Shown: positions 1 to 7,309 of the stretch, piece by piece
Position numbering within the stretch: the first letter of the stretch is position 1
Layout: the number at the start of each line of letters is the position of its first letter
Assembly (NCBI GenBank): GCA_021286885.1
Contig: JAJTBM010000006.1
Location: 1 to 23,437, forward strand
DNA from: Rhodocyclales bacterium
GTDB lineage: Bacteria > Pseudomonadota > Gammaproteobacteria > Burkholderiales > Rhodocyclaceae
Length of the DNA stretch: 23,437 bases
Direction of reading: 5' to 3'
The notes under the pieces: model-generated
What the model saw: the letters and a program-made list of their open reading frames with translations, nothing else
Told to the model about the DNA's origin: nothing
Database searches by the model: none
Position numbers and translations under genes: made by a program

Positions 1-1
1 C

Positions 2-772
2 ATCAACTCCCGTTCACCACTCCAGGCCGAAGGCGGATTCCGGGCCAAGCAGAACTGGCTGCAGCGGGGCGGACATGGAGCCCTGGCTGTGCGCTATATT
101 CCGCCCCGCCCCCAAGACCTGCCCGCGTTGATCGACGGCTTCATGCGCATGGCCAATGCCCAAGATGATGTACCCCCCTTGATCAAGGCCGCCCTCCTCA
201 GTTTCGGCTTCGTTTTCCTGCACCCTTTCATGGACGGCAATGGCCGCGTATCACGCCTGCTCGCCCATTACTGTCTGCATAGCAAGGGCGCGCTACCCAA
301 AATTCATGGCAGCCCGGCCCTGCTGCCTCTCTCGGTGGCGATGAAACAGGAAGAACGCCAGTATCTGAAAGCCCTGGAACAGTTCAGCAAACCCGCCCGG
401 CGCCTATGGGATGTCATTCACATCGGCGACGGAGACTTTCGCTTCGAGTTTCGCTCAACCCCCATGGTGTATGCCCACTGGTCTGGCCAGGAAGCCAGTG
501 CCTTCGTCATCCGCTGCGCCCGGATCGCCCTGCAACAATCCCTCGTCAGCGAGGCCGCTTACCTGCAGGCCTATGATCGGGCCTACGATGAAATCGACCG
601 TGCATTCAACTTACCCAACCGGACCATCAATCTGCTGATACGGTGGATACACCAGAACAACTACAAAATGCCCGAGCGGCGCAAAAACGCTGAAGAAATA
701 CGCTACGCCCTCTCCACTGCCGACCTGAGCCGGATTGAGCACATCGTTCTGACCGCCTTTGCTCCCACCTGA
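2..772 (+). CDS. Fic/DOC-domain protein, C-terminal part (5' end outside window)
   Basis: The frame is open from the first bases of the window to a TGA at 770-772, so the N-terminus lies upstream and is missing. The piece carries the Fic signature HPFMDGNGRVSR (bases about 223-258), matching HxFx(D/E)GNGRxxR. The His is the catalytic base, the Asp binds the metal, and the GNGR loop holds the ATP phosphates. Fic proteins usually transfer AMP, or another nucleotide or phosphate group, to a hydroxyl of a target protein. After the Fic core come roughly 170 residues rich in charged and aromatic residues, probably a helical or winged-helix tail; I recognise no second catalytic motif there. The inhibitory helix motif (S/T)xxxE(G/N) is not visible and could lie in the missing part. 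The target is unknown. The Fic assignment is firm; the biological role is not. Confidence 0.88.
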   Translation: MNSRSPLQAEGGFRAKQNWLQRGGHGALAVRYIPPRPQDLPALIDGFMRMANAQDDVPPLIKAALLSFGFVFLHPFMDGNGRVSRLLAHYCLHSKGALPKIHGSPALLPLSVAMKQEERQYLKALEQFSKPARRLWDVIHIGDGDFRFEFRSTPMVYAHWSGQEASAFVIRCARIALQQSLVSEAAYLQAYDRAYDEIDRAFNLPNRTINLLIRWIHQNNYKMPERRKNAEEIRYALSTADLSRIEHIVLTAFAPT

Positions 773-805
773 GCCCCATTTTTTTCAGATTTGAGTACCT
801 TCCCC

Positions 806-1876
806 ATGCGTATCGAGCACATCCGTCAGTTTTTGAGTGAACGGGGCGCCAAGCCCGGCCATCAGGAGCGCATTTTGCGGGCCTGGGCCCAGGGGCTGGC
901 GCTGGACCCGGGGCCGAGTCGGCGGGGGCCGGCCTTGCCCCAGGCGGTGCAGGAGGCCCTGCCCGAGCTGACCCGGATCGTGGACGGGCTGGCCACGGTG
1001 CATTCCGAGCACCCGGGCGAGGATGGTTCGGCGCGGATGCTGGTGGCGCTCCAGGATGGGCAGACGGTGGAAAGCGTGCTCTTGCCCCGGGACGGGCTGT
1101 GCGTGTCGAGCCAGGTGGGCTGCGCGGTGGGTTGCGTGTTCTGCATGACCGGGCGGGATGGGCTGCTGCGCCAGGTGGGCAGCGCCGAGATCGTGGCCCA
1201 GGTGGCCCAGGCCCGGCGCCGGCGGCCCGTGAAGAAAGTGGTGTTCATGGGCATGGGCGAGCCTTCCCACAACCTGGAGAACGTCTGGGAGGCGATCCAG
1301 TTTCTGGGCACCACTGGCGGCATCGGTCACAAGAATCTGGTGTTCTCGACGGTGGGCGACCCCCGCGTGTTCGAGCGCCTGCCCCAGGGGCCGGTGAAAC
1401 CCGCGCTGGCCCTGTCGCTCCACACCACCCGGGCCGATCTGCGCGCCGATCTGCTGCCCAAGGCGCCACGCCTCAGCCCCGAATGGCTGGTGGCGGAGGC
1501 CGAAGCCTATGCCCGGGCCACCGGCTACCCGGTGCAATACCAATGGACGCTGCTGGACGGGATCAACGACACCCCCGAGGAGCTGGATGGCATCGTGCGC
1601 CTGCTGGCGGGCAAGTACGCGATCATGAACATGATCCCCTACAACGACATTCCTGACCTGCCCTACCGGCGCCCGGCCTGGGAAAAGGCCGCCGACATCG
1701 CCCGCCAGCTCCACCGGCGCGGCATCCTGACCAAGCTGCGCAACTCCGCCGGGCAGGACGTGGACGGGGGCTGCGGCCAGCTGCGCGCCCGGGTGCTGGG
1801 GGCGGAGAACGACCCCACGGCGCGCCCGGTGCGGATCATGAAATACGCCCAGCCGGGCACCGACCTCTCCGAATAA
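806..1876 (+). CDS. RlmN/Cfr-family radical SAM RNA methyltransferase (RlmN-like paralogue)
   Basis: From ATG 806 the protein is 356 residues; a TTG at 791 would add five. It has the radical-SAM cluster motif CX3CX2C (C106, C110, C113) and a GMGEP SAM-binding motif. It also has both cysteines of the RlmN mechanism: C99, seven residues before the cluster as in E. coli C118, and C323 in a GGCGQL context like E. coli C355. RlmN methylates C2 of 23S rRNA A2503 and of A37 in some tRNAs; Cfr methylates C8 of A2503. The protein is shorter than E. coli RlmN (384 aa), and the stretch after SLH reads TTRADLR where RlmN has APNDELR. I therefore read it as the divergent second paralogue seen in some proteobacteria, with unproven target, rather than the housekeeping RlmN. 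The enzyme class is firm. A weak GAG at 793-795 lies ten bases before the ATG. Confidence 0.85.
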   Translation: MRIEHIRQFLSERGAKPGHQERILRAWAQGLALDPGPSRRGPALPQAVQEALPELTRIVDGLATVHSEHPGEDGSARMLVALQDGQTVESVLLPRDGLCVSSQVGCAVGCVFCMTGRDGLLRQVGSAEIVAQVAQARRRRPVKKVVFMGMGEPSHNLENVWEAIQFLGTTGGIGHKNLVFSTVGDPRVFERLPQGPVKPALALSLHTTRADLRADLLPKAPRLSPEWLVAEAEAYARATGYPVQYQWTLLDGINDTPEELDGIVRLLAGKYAIMNMIPYNDIPDLPYRRPAWEKAADIARQLHRRGILTKLRNSAGQDVDGGCGQLRARVLGAENDPTARPVRIMKYAQPGTDLSE

Positions 1877-1934
1877 ACCGCCGCCCAAAGACGGGCCCAG
1901 CCCGCCGCCGGGCCCCAGTCTCGGATTCCAAATC

Positions 1935-1959
1935 TGGGCGCCTTCTCCCATGGCGCCCA
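1935..1959 (+). other. Stem-loop downstream of the rlmN-like gene
   Basis: TGGGCGCC (1935-1942) and GGCGCCCA (1952-1959) form a perfect 8-bp stem with a 9-base loop, 58 bases after the methyltransferase stop. No T-run follows on either strand, so it is not a standard intrinsic terminator. It may stabilise the mRNA 3' end or be chance in GC-rich DNA. The rest of the 276-base gap (1877-2152) shows no further gene. Confidence 0.4.
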
Positions 1960-2069
1960 TGCACACCCGCCCCGCCCCCGTGGAACATATGCCACCGCCG
2001 ACCCCGCCCATGGGGGGCAGACGCACGCGCCTCGTCCAGCTGCAAACCCGCCCTGCTACGCCCAGAATG

Positions 2070-2097
2070 GATACAAACCTACTACTAAGGTTATAAT
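2070..2097 (+). promoter_or_regulatory. Candidate sigma70 promoter of the LysR gene
   Basis: A perfect TATAAT lies at 2092-2097, in the only AT-rich patch of the gap. GATACA (2070-2075) matches the -35 consensus at three of six positions with a 16-base spacer. Transcription would start near 2104, giving a leader of about 50 bases that contains the inverted repeat at 2113-2144. The poor -35 suggests a weak or assisted promoter. Confidence 0.45.
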
Positions 2098-2112
2098 CCC
2101 GACCCAGTTTGA

Positions 2113-2144
2113 ATTAGTCCATACAACTATCAGAAGTGACTAAT
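2113..2144. promoter_or_regulatory. Inverted repeat, possible LysR autoregulatory operator
   Basis: ATTAGTC (2113-2119) and GACTAAT (2138-2144) are exact reverse complements separated by 18 bases. They lie just downstream of the predicted start point and end nine bases before the LysR start codon. LysR regulators commonly bind dyad sites in their own control region, so autorepression is a natural reading. No site has been shown. The spacing is longer than a single T-N11-A box. Confidence 0.4.
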
Positions 2145-2152
2145 CCTCCAAA

Positions 2153-3037
2153 ATGATCAAGATCACGCTGCGTCAGATGGAAGTGTTTACCGTGCTTGCC
2201 AACCACCCCCACGTCACGCTGGCAGCGGAGGCCATGGGCCTGACCCAATCGGCGGCCAGCATGGCGCTGGCCGATCTGGAGCAGCAGCTGGGCAAGCCGC
2301 TGTTCGACCGGATTGGGCGCCAGCTGGTCCTGAACGACGCCGGGCGGCGCCTGCAGCCCCGGGCCATGGAGGTGCTGAACCGGGTTCGATCCATGGAGTT
2401 TCTGGTGCCGTCCAAGGCGCCAGCGTGTGATCTCCACCTGGGCGCCAGCCTGACCATCGGCAAGCATCTGATGCCGGCCCTGCTGGCCGAACTGGAAAAG
2501 CGTCACCCGAGCACCCAGGTGCGCCTCAGCACGCGCAATACCGAACAGGTCGTGACGGATCTGCTCAGCCAGCGGCTGGATCTGGGCTTTGTGGAAGAAC
2601 CCGTGCAAGACAGGCGACTGCAGCGTTTTTTCTGCCGCCCCGACCGGCTCTGCGTGTTTGCCGCCCCCGATCACCCCCTGGTCACCGGCAACGCCACCCC
2701 CGCTGACCTGCAGACCGAGCCCTGGCTGGTGCGTGAGCCCGGGTCCGGTAGCCGGGAAGTGTTCGACCGGGCCATGCGCACGGCGGGCCTCATCCCCCGA
2801 CGGATCACCGAGCTTGAACAGACCGAAGCCATCCGCCAATCGGTGCGGGCCGGGCGGGGGCTGGGCTGCCTCTCCATCCTGGAGCTTCAGGACGCCTTTC
2901 GGGCGGGTTGGCTGGCCCCGGTCGAGACCCACTTTCTCAACCTGGAACGCAGCTTTCAAGTCGTCCTGCGCCGGGATCGGCCCCTCAGCCGCGAACTGCG
3001 CACAGTGCTATCCCTGTGCGGGATCGACGGGGTTTAA
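2153..3037 (+). CDS. LysR-family transcriptional regulator, YeiE-like
   Basis: The 294-residue protein starts MIKITLRQMEVF, close to the start of E. coli YeiE. Residues about 5-63 form the winged helix-turn-helix (TLAAEAMGLTQSAASMALADLEQQLG). Residues about 92-290 form the periplasmic-binding-like effector domain typical of the family. Length is normal. The ATG has no Shine-Dalgarno sequence: the bases before it are pyrimidine-rich (TCCTCC), but the start is fixed by family alignment. It stands alone between two unrelated units and ends 33 bases before the convergent yejK-like gene. YeiE members link to sulfite or iron stress in enterobacteria; the target and effector here cannot be read from the context. 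Confidence is high for LysR, moderate for the YeiE subgroup. Confidence 0.9.
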   Translation: MIKITLRQMEVFTVLANHPHVTLAAEAMGLTQSAASMALADLEQQLGKPLFDRIGRQLVLNDAGRRLQPRAMEVLNRVRSMEFLVPSKAPACDLHLGASLTIGKHLMPALLAELEKRHPSTQVRLSTRNTEQVVTDLLSQRLDLGFVEEPVQDRRLQRFFCRPDRLCVFAAPDHPLVTGNATPADLQTEPWLVREPGSGSREVFDRAMRTAGLIPRRITELEQTEAIRQSVRAGRGLGCLSILELQDAFRAGWLAPVETHFLNLERSFQVVLRRDRPLSRELRTVLSLCGIDGV

Positions 3038-3070
3038 GCCCGCCGCCGACCCGGGCCCCGGCCTTGCCTC

Positions 3071-4081
3071 TCACTCGTCCAGCAGCGAACGCTTGAGGCT
3101 TTCCGGCACGTTGGTGAGGATCAGGGTGTTGTTGCCCGCGTCGTACTGCACCGTCCCGGCACTGAGGCCGGCCCGGTCGAACTCCAGGCGCCAGCCCTGG
3201 GCCTTGGCACGAAACCGCACCAGCGGACGCAGGGCGCGCTTGTCGGGCACGAAGCCGGTGGCCAGCTCGCGGCTTTCTTCCTGCAGGGTTTCGACCAGTT
3301 TTTCGGGGGCCTCGGGCCAGACCTCGGCGGCCACGGTTTCGAGGGACACCGGGGCGCTGCGCTCGCCCATGGCTTCCAGCACCTCATGGGCGCGCTCCAG
3401 CAGGGTATCGCGGGCCGGGGGCGGAAGCGCCTGGGCCTCGGCAAACTGCTCCAGGGTCTCCACCAGCTTGCGGGTTTCCTTGAGGGCGATGACCACATCG
3501 GTGCAGCCCAGAAAACGCTTGAAATACCCCGCCACATCGCCCCGCCCCTTCAGGAAGCTGATGTAACGCTCGGCCCCCGCCTGCCAGGCCGTGAGGTCGA
3601 TGCGCCCGGCCACCTGGATGCCCGCAATGTCGAGCTGGGGCGCATCCACAATCTCGCCGCCCTCAAGGATCGCGCTGCCAAGCACATCCTGAATCAGCGC
3701 GAACCACAGGCAATCCGCCCCGAACATGCTCACCCGAGCCACCACCAGATAACCGCCGTCTTCGATCTGGTCTTCGTCCACCCGGGCCTGGAGCACCGCC
3801 ATGGCCTCTTGCTGGAAGCGGGCGAAGTCGATGCGCTGCTCCACCACCAGCTGACGCACCAGACCCGGCATCGGAAAGCCCGCGCCTTCCTGCTCGAAGT
3901 GCCCATAGCCCTTGCCTGGCCGTGCCGCATAAGACTGGCACAGCCGCTCCATCAGGCGCAGGGCCGGCTCATCCAGCGGATTCGGCCCCGCCCGCAAGAC
4001 CACCCGGGACGCCCCCTGGGCCTCCCGCACGAGACGATGGATCACCAGATCGGAAACGGTATTCAGGGAGTCTTCAGACAT
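3071..4081 (-). CDS. yejK: Nucleoid-associated protein, YejK/NdpA family
   Basis: From ATG 4081 (MSEDSLNTVSD) the protein is 336 residues, the usual length of the 37-kDa nucleoid-associated family (E. coli YejK, 335). An upstream GTG at 4105 would add eight residues and is less likely. Family landmarks include an N-terminal DLVIHRLVRE segment, KGYGHF near residue 60, the core RIDLTAWQAGAERYISFLKGRGDVAGYFKRFLG, and a C-terminal ITNVPESLKRSL-like segment. These match YejK well. YejK proteins bind the nucleoid and are reported to affect topoisomerase activity; no catalytic motif is expected. It lies 123 bases downstream of dgkA on the same strand and could be the tail of that transcript or have its own promoter. 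It converges on the LysR gene. Family call is confident; the exact role is poorly understood even in E. coli. Confidence 0.9.
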   Translation of the reverse strand: MSEDSLNTVSDLVIHRLVREAQGASRVVLRAGPNPLDEPALRLMERLCQSYAARPGKGYGHFEQEGAGFPMPGLVRQLVVEQRIDFARFQQEAMAVLQARVDEDQIEDGGYLVVARVSMFGADCLWFALIQDVLGSAILEGGEIVDAPQLDIAGIQVAGRIDLTAWQAGAERYISFLKGRGDVAGYFKRFLGCTDVVIALKETRKLVETLEQFAEAQALPPPARDTLLERAHEVLEAMGERSAPVSLETVAAEVWPEAPEKLVETLQEESRELATGFVPDKRALRPLVRFRAKAQGWRLEFDRAGLSAGTVQYDAGNNTLILTNVPESLKRSLLDE

Positions 4082-4204
4082 GGCACACAGGCCGCCGGGC
4101 GGCACGGAAAAACAATGGGGGGAGATTTTCGCACGGGCGGGGGTGAGGGCGTTGCGGAAAGGACTAAACCTGGATAGCCCCGGCTTGCCCGAATGCGCGC
4201 CCGC

Positions 4205-4576
4205 CTAGCCCCACAACACCAGCCCCCACATCAGCACCGCATTGAGCAGCGCCACGAACACCGCCGCGCTGCCCACGTCCTTGGCGCGCTTGGCGAGGGG
4301 GTGGATGTCGAGGGAGATGCGATCCACCACCGCCTCCAGCGCAGAATTGAGCAGCTCGGCGAGCAGCACCAGCAGCACCGAGCCCACCATCAGGGCCTTG
4401 CCGATGGCGCCCACGGGCAGCCAGATGGCGAGCGGGATCAACACCGCCGCGAGCCAGACTTCCTGGCGGAAAGCGTGTTCGTGGCGGTAGGCGGCGGCGA
4501 GGCCGGCCATGGAGTAAAAAAAGGCGCGCCGGACGCGGGTGAGTCCGGCCTTGCTCTTGAAGGGGCTTTCGCTCAT
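4205..4576 (-). CDS. dgkA: Diacylglycerol kinase (prokaryotic, integral membrane)
   Basis: The 123-residue protein matches E. coli DgkA in length and sequence. It has an N-terminal amphipathic part (GLTRVRRAFFYSMAGL), three membrane segments (about 40-56, 60-85 and 100-121) and the signature AELLNSALEAVVDRIS at 73-88. This contains E74, N77 and E81, the counterparts of the catalytic and metal-binding Glu/Asn residues. KRAKDVGSAAV at 96-106 is also conserved. The enzyme works as a trimer in the inner membrane and phosphorylates diacylglycerol, returning it to phospholipid synthesis after glycerophosphate is taken from lipids for periplasmic glucans or envelope decoration. It follows the alpha/beta hydrolase gene by 18 bases, so the two are probably co-transcribed. 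Confidence 0.96.
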   Translation of the reverse strand: MSESPFKSKAGLTRVRRAFFYSMAGLAAAYRHEHAFRQEVWLAAVLIPLAIWLPVGAIGKALMVGSVLLVLLAELLNSALEAVVDRISLDIHPLAKRAKDVGSAAVFVALLNAVLMWGLVLWG

Positions 4577-4594
4577 GGCGTGGTCGGGCCTTGT

Positions 4595-5377
4595 TCAGCT
4601 TTCCAGATCGGCGCAGAACTGGGTGACGGCGAGGGCAAAATCGCCCGGTTCCTCGAAGGGCGCCATGTGGCCGGCGTCCAGTTCCTCGTAGCGGGCCAGG
4701 GGCAGGCGCTCGGCCATGCGGCGCATCACCAGCGGGGTGGACACCTTGTCATGGCTGCCCGCCAGCACCAAAGTGGGCACGCGGATATGGGGCAGCTGGC
4801 TGCGCTGATCAAAATGCACCAGCGCCCGCAGGGCGGCCTCGTAGCTGGCCGGCGCAATGCGGGCCATGAGTGCCACGGCGGCGGCCTCAACTGCCGGATC
4901 GCTGCCCGGGCCCAGCATCGCGGGGATCACATCAGCAGCCAGATCGGCCATGCTGGCCCCCTGCAGGAGCGCGCCCAGGCGCTGATTGAGAAAGGCTTGC
5001 TGATGGGCGCCGGAGCTGGCGCCAAAGGCGGGGGTGCTGCACGCCAACACCAGCCCGTCCAGGCGATGGGCAATCCGGCTGGCCGCCTGGAGGGCGATCA
5101 TGCCGCCCAGGCTGTGGCCCACCAGCACGCAGCGCGCCAGGCCCGCCGCATCCAGCAGGCGTTCGAGCGCATCCACCAGCCCATCAAAATCAAAACGTGC
5201 CAGGGCGGGGCTCTCACCATAGCCCGGCATGTCCCAGGCCAGAGCGCGCCAGCCCGGGCGGGCGAGCAGGGGCAGCAGGGCCTCAAAGCCCGGTGCGCCG
5301 CCGCTCACGCCATGCAGCAGCACCATGGCGCGGGGGCCTGCCCCCGCCTCGATCCAGTGGGGCACAGGCGTCTGCAT
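4595..5377 (-). CDS. Alpha/beta-fold hydrolase
   Basis: The 260-residue cytoplasmic protein has an oxyanion-hole HG motif (LLHGVSGG, residues 20-27) and a nucleophile elbow GHSLGG with S89. The acid is probably D210 in LAGSHDKVSTP and the base H237 in DAGHMAPFEEP. The catalytic triad is therefore complete. These features fit the esterase/lactonase/C-C hydrolase group (MhpC, 3-oxoadipate lactonase-like). The substrate cannot be told. The start lies two bases after the stop of the upstream flavin reductase gene, so translation is probably coupled. That pairing suggests the two work on the same compound, for example hydrolysis of a product made by a flavin-dependent monooxygenase encoded elsewhere. 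No monooxygenase is in this window. The enzyme class is firm and the pathway unknown. Confidence 0.88.
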   Translation of the reverse strand: MQTPVPHWIEAGAGPRAMVLLHGVSGGAPGFEALLPLLARPGWRALAWDMPGYGESPALARFDFDGLVDALERLLDAAGLARCVLVGHSLGGMIALQAASRIAHRLDGLVLACSTPAFGASSGAHQQAFLNQRLGALLQGASMADLAADVIPAMLGPGSDPAVEAAAVALMARIAPASYEAALRALVHFDQRSQLPHIRVPTLVLAGSHDKVSTPLVMRRMAERLPLARYEELDAGHMAPFEEPGDFALAVTQFCADLES

Positions 5378-5379
5378 GA

Positions 5380-5871
5380 TCAGGCCAGACGCTGGTAAGC
5401 GCCGCCCTGGAACACCAGCGGGCGCCGGCTGGCGTCGCGCTCGAAGCGCAGCACCTCACCGATCAGCACCTGGTGGTCGCCCCCCGGATGCACCGCGTGG
5501 TGGCGGCACTCGAAGCGGGCACAGCAGCCGGCGAGCAGGGGCACGCCTTCCAGCCCATCGACCACCTCCAGCCCGGCAAAGCGGTCGGGCAGCTTGCTGG
5601 CGAAGCGCTGGGAGATGTCCTGCTGGTCTTCGGCCAGCACGTGGATCGCGTACACTGGCGCGCTTTCGAACACCGGCAGACTGGCGAGGTGCTTGGAGAG
5701 GCTCCAGACGATCAGCTGGGGATTGAGGGACACCGTGTTGAAGGAACTCACGGTCACCCCGACGGCTCCACCTTCGGGCGTACGGGCGGTCACCACCGTG
5801 ACGCCGGTGGGAAACATGCCCAGCGTGTCACGGAAAGCCCGCGCCGCCAGATCGTTGTTGGCATTACTCAT
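5380..5871 (-). CDS. Flavin reductase family protein (FMN-binding split barrel)
   Basis: The 163-residue protein has the features of the HpaC/ActVB-type flavin reductases. It starts with FRDTLGMFPTGVTVVTA (14-30), followed by a GVTVSSFNTVSLNPQLIVWSL segment (38-58) that binds flavin, then FAVHVL-like and RFAGLEV segments. The C-terminal GGDHQVLIGEVLRFE contains the conserved GDH and GxV elements. Such enzymes pass electrons from NAD(P)H to free FMN or FAD for a partner monooxygenase. Length is normal. It is the first gene of a minus-strand unit running into the hydrolase and dgkA. It is divergent from mutY, with about 100 bases between the two starts. The oxygenase partner is not encoded nearby. 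Confidence 0.9.
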   Translation of the reverse strand: MSNANNDLAARAFRDTLGMFPTGVTVVTARTPEGGAVGVTVSSFNTVSLNPQLIVWSLSKHLASLPVFESAPVYAIHVLAEDQQDISQRFASKLPDRFAGLEVVDGLEGVPLLAGCCARFECRHHAVHPGGDHQVLIGEVLRFERDASRRPLVFQGGAYQRLA

Positions 5872-5973
5872 AAATGAAGAATGGTTTTTCCGGACGCCGG
5901 AGCCGGCACCGGAGCTGTTCTGTTGGGATCTGCATTATCGCCGGCCCGCCCCCCAGCGTCGAGACTTGAAACC

Positions 5974-7056
5974 ATGCCCCTACCCTTTGCCGCACGCCTG
6001 ATTGACTGGCACGCCCAGCACGGACGCCACGACCTGCCCTGGCAGGTGAAGGATGCCTACCGCATCTGGCTCTCGGAAATCATGCTCCAGCAGACCCAGG
6101 TGGATACGGTGATTCCGTACTACCAGCGCTTTCTGGCCCGCTTCCCCGACCTGCCCAGCCTGGCCGCCGCCCCGGTGGAAGACGTGCTCGCCCTGTGGAG
6201 CGGGCTGGGCTACTACGCCCGCGCCCGCAACCTGCACAAATGCGCCCAAACCCTGATGGCCCGGCATGGCGGCGTGTTCCCCGCCGACCCGGCCCAGGTG
6301 GCCGAACTGCCCGGCATAGGCCGCTCCACCGCCGCCGCCATCACCGCCTTCGCCTACGGCACCCGGGCCGCGATCCTGGACGGCAACGTGAAACGGGTGC
6401 TCACCCGGGTGTTTGGCATCGAAGGCTTCCCCGGCAGCCCCGCCATCGAAAAACAGCTCTGGGCCCTCGCCGAAAGCCTGCTGCCCGCCCGGGATGTGGA
6501 CATCTACACCCAGGCCCAGATGGACTTGGGCGCCACCGTCTGCACCCGCAGCAAGCCCCGCTGCACCGCCTGCCCCTTTGCCCCCGACTGCGTGGCCCTG
6601 CGCGACGGACGCACCGCCGAACTCCCCACCCCCCGCCCGCGCAAGGCCGTCCCCGAACGCCAGGGCCGCTTTGTCGTGGTGACCCACGCCGGCCACGTCC
6701 TGCTCGAACGCCGCCCCCCCACCGGCATCTGGGGCGGCCTGCAAAGCCTGCCCGAACTCCCCGAAGACACCGACCCCGCCCACTGGGTCGCCACCCACCT
6801 GGGCCTGCCCGTGCTCCACTGCACCCCCCTCCCGGGGCTGCGCCATGTGTTTACCCACTTCGTACTCCACCTGGAACCGTGGCGGGTGGAGGTAGCGACG
6901 GACGCCCCCCAGGGCACGCCCCCCCACCAGGTCGCCGAAAACAGCGCGGGGCAGGTGTGGCACCCGCTCGAACGGCTGGAAGAAGCCGCCCTACCGGCGC
7001 CGGTAAGGCGTGTGCTGGAAGGGGTGATGGGGAGGCAGGGGAGTTTGGGGTGGTGA
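5974..7056 (+). CDS. mutY: Adenine DNA glycosylase MutY
   Basis: From ATG 5974 (MPLPFAARLIDWH) the protein is 360 residues, close to E. coli MutY (350). The frame is open upstream to 5881, but those residues do not look like MutY. MutY removes adenine opposite 8-oxoguanine in base-excision repair. Catalytic E35 lies in WLSEIMLQQTQV. The helix-hairpin-helix is LPGIGRSTAAAI (112-123), with catalytic D136 in LDGNVKRVLTR. The [4Fe-4S] cysteines C190, C197, C200 and C206 have the exact CX6CX2CX5C spacing. Residues about 228-350 form the NUDIX-like domain that reads 8-oxoG (RPPTGIWGGLQSLPE, with HVFTHF further on). The gene is complete, and its stop lies directly at the edge of the IS3 fragment, so the island begins at or just after this gene's 3' end. 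Confidence 0.97.
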   Translation: MPLPFAARLIDWHAQHGRHDLPWQVKDAYRIWLSEIMLQQTQVDTVIPYYQRFLARFPDLPSLAAAPVEDVLALWSGLGYYARARNLHKCAQTLMARHGGVFPADPAQVAELPGIGRSTAAAITAFAYGTRAAILDGNVKRVLTRVFGIEGFPGSPAIEKQLWALAESLLPARDVDIYTQAQMDLGATVCTRSKPRCTACPFAPDCVALRDGRTAELPTPRPRKAVPERQGRFVVVTHAGHVLLERRPPTGIWGGLQSLPELPEDTDPAHWVATHLGLPVLHCTPLPGLRHVFTHFVLHLEPWRVEVATDAPQGTPPHQVAENSAGQVWHPLERLEEAALPAPVRRVLEGVMGRQGSLGW

Positions 7057-7146
7057 GGGGCGCTTGAGGCCCAACTGCGCCAACTCAAGGAAGAATATGA
7101 AATCTCAAAAAAGGCTTCGGCCTTCTTTGCCCGAACCCTGCGCTGA
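7057..7146 (+). pseudogene. IS3-family transposase OrfA fragment (3' end)
   Basis: Immediately after the mutY stop and in the same frame, about 29 codons end at TGA 7144-7146. The product reads EAQLRQLKEEYEISKK followed by ASAFFARTLR. This is the hallmark C-terminus of IS3-family OrfA: a leucine-zipper heptad pattern followed by KKAxAFFA. The DNA here reads A AAA AAG in the zero frame (about 7106-7112), the slippery heptamer used for -1 frameshifting into OrfB in this family. The rest of OrfA, including its helix-turn-helix, is gone, and no intact OrfB follows. It is a dead remnant marking an old insertion. The short length limits certainty, but motif, heptamer and stop position agree. Confidence 0.6.
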
Positions 7147-7309
7147 GGTATCAGTGCATCGAACACCGGATCAGGCCTGGGTGGCAGATATCCCGGGGCT
7201 GAGCCACTACAGGCAGGGAAGAAGATTATTGGGGTGTCTGAGAAAACTTGACCACGACAATCTGCTGGATAATGTGAAAGTGATAACTGGCGGGAGTGGG
7301 GACGATTAA
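7147..7309 (+). other. Unassigned small open frame abutting the ATPase gene
   Basis: One frame is open from before 7064 to TAA 7307-7309, and the next gene's ATG follows at once (TAAATG). Its last 55 residues contain HRTPDQAWVADIPGLSHY. This could be read as a degraded IS3 OrfB piece (compare PNQxWVADITY of that family) or as a HicB-like antitoxin strand pattern. Neither is convincing. No good ribosome-binding site and start pair was found for it. It may be non-coding leader DNA of the ATPase-TOPRIM cassette; the purine-rich end (GGGAGTGGGGA) probably provides the ribosome-binding site of the ATPase gene. Confidence 0.2.

Noticed and set aside
4193..5398. Long plus-strand open frame of about 400 codons across dgkA and the hydrolase
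   Set aside because: Rich in His, Gln and Gly with no family motif. It lies opposite two genes with complete catalytic motifs; such antisense frames are usual in GC-rich DNA.
7170..7205. Possible IS3 OrfB catalytic-core start (RTPDQAWVADI)
   Set aside because: Only about 11 residues match and they are not in the -1 frame expected after the OrfA heptamer; kept only as a remark on the unassigned frame.
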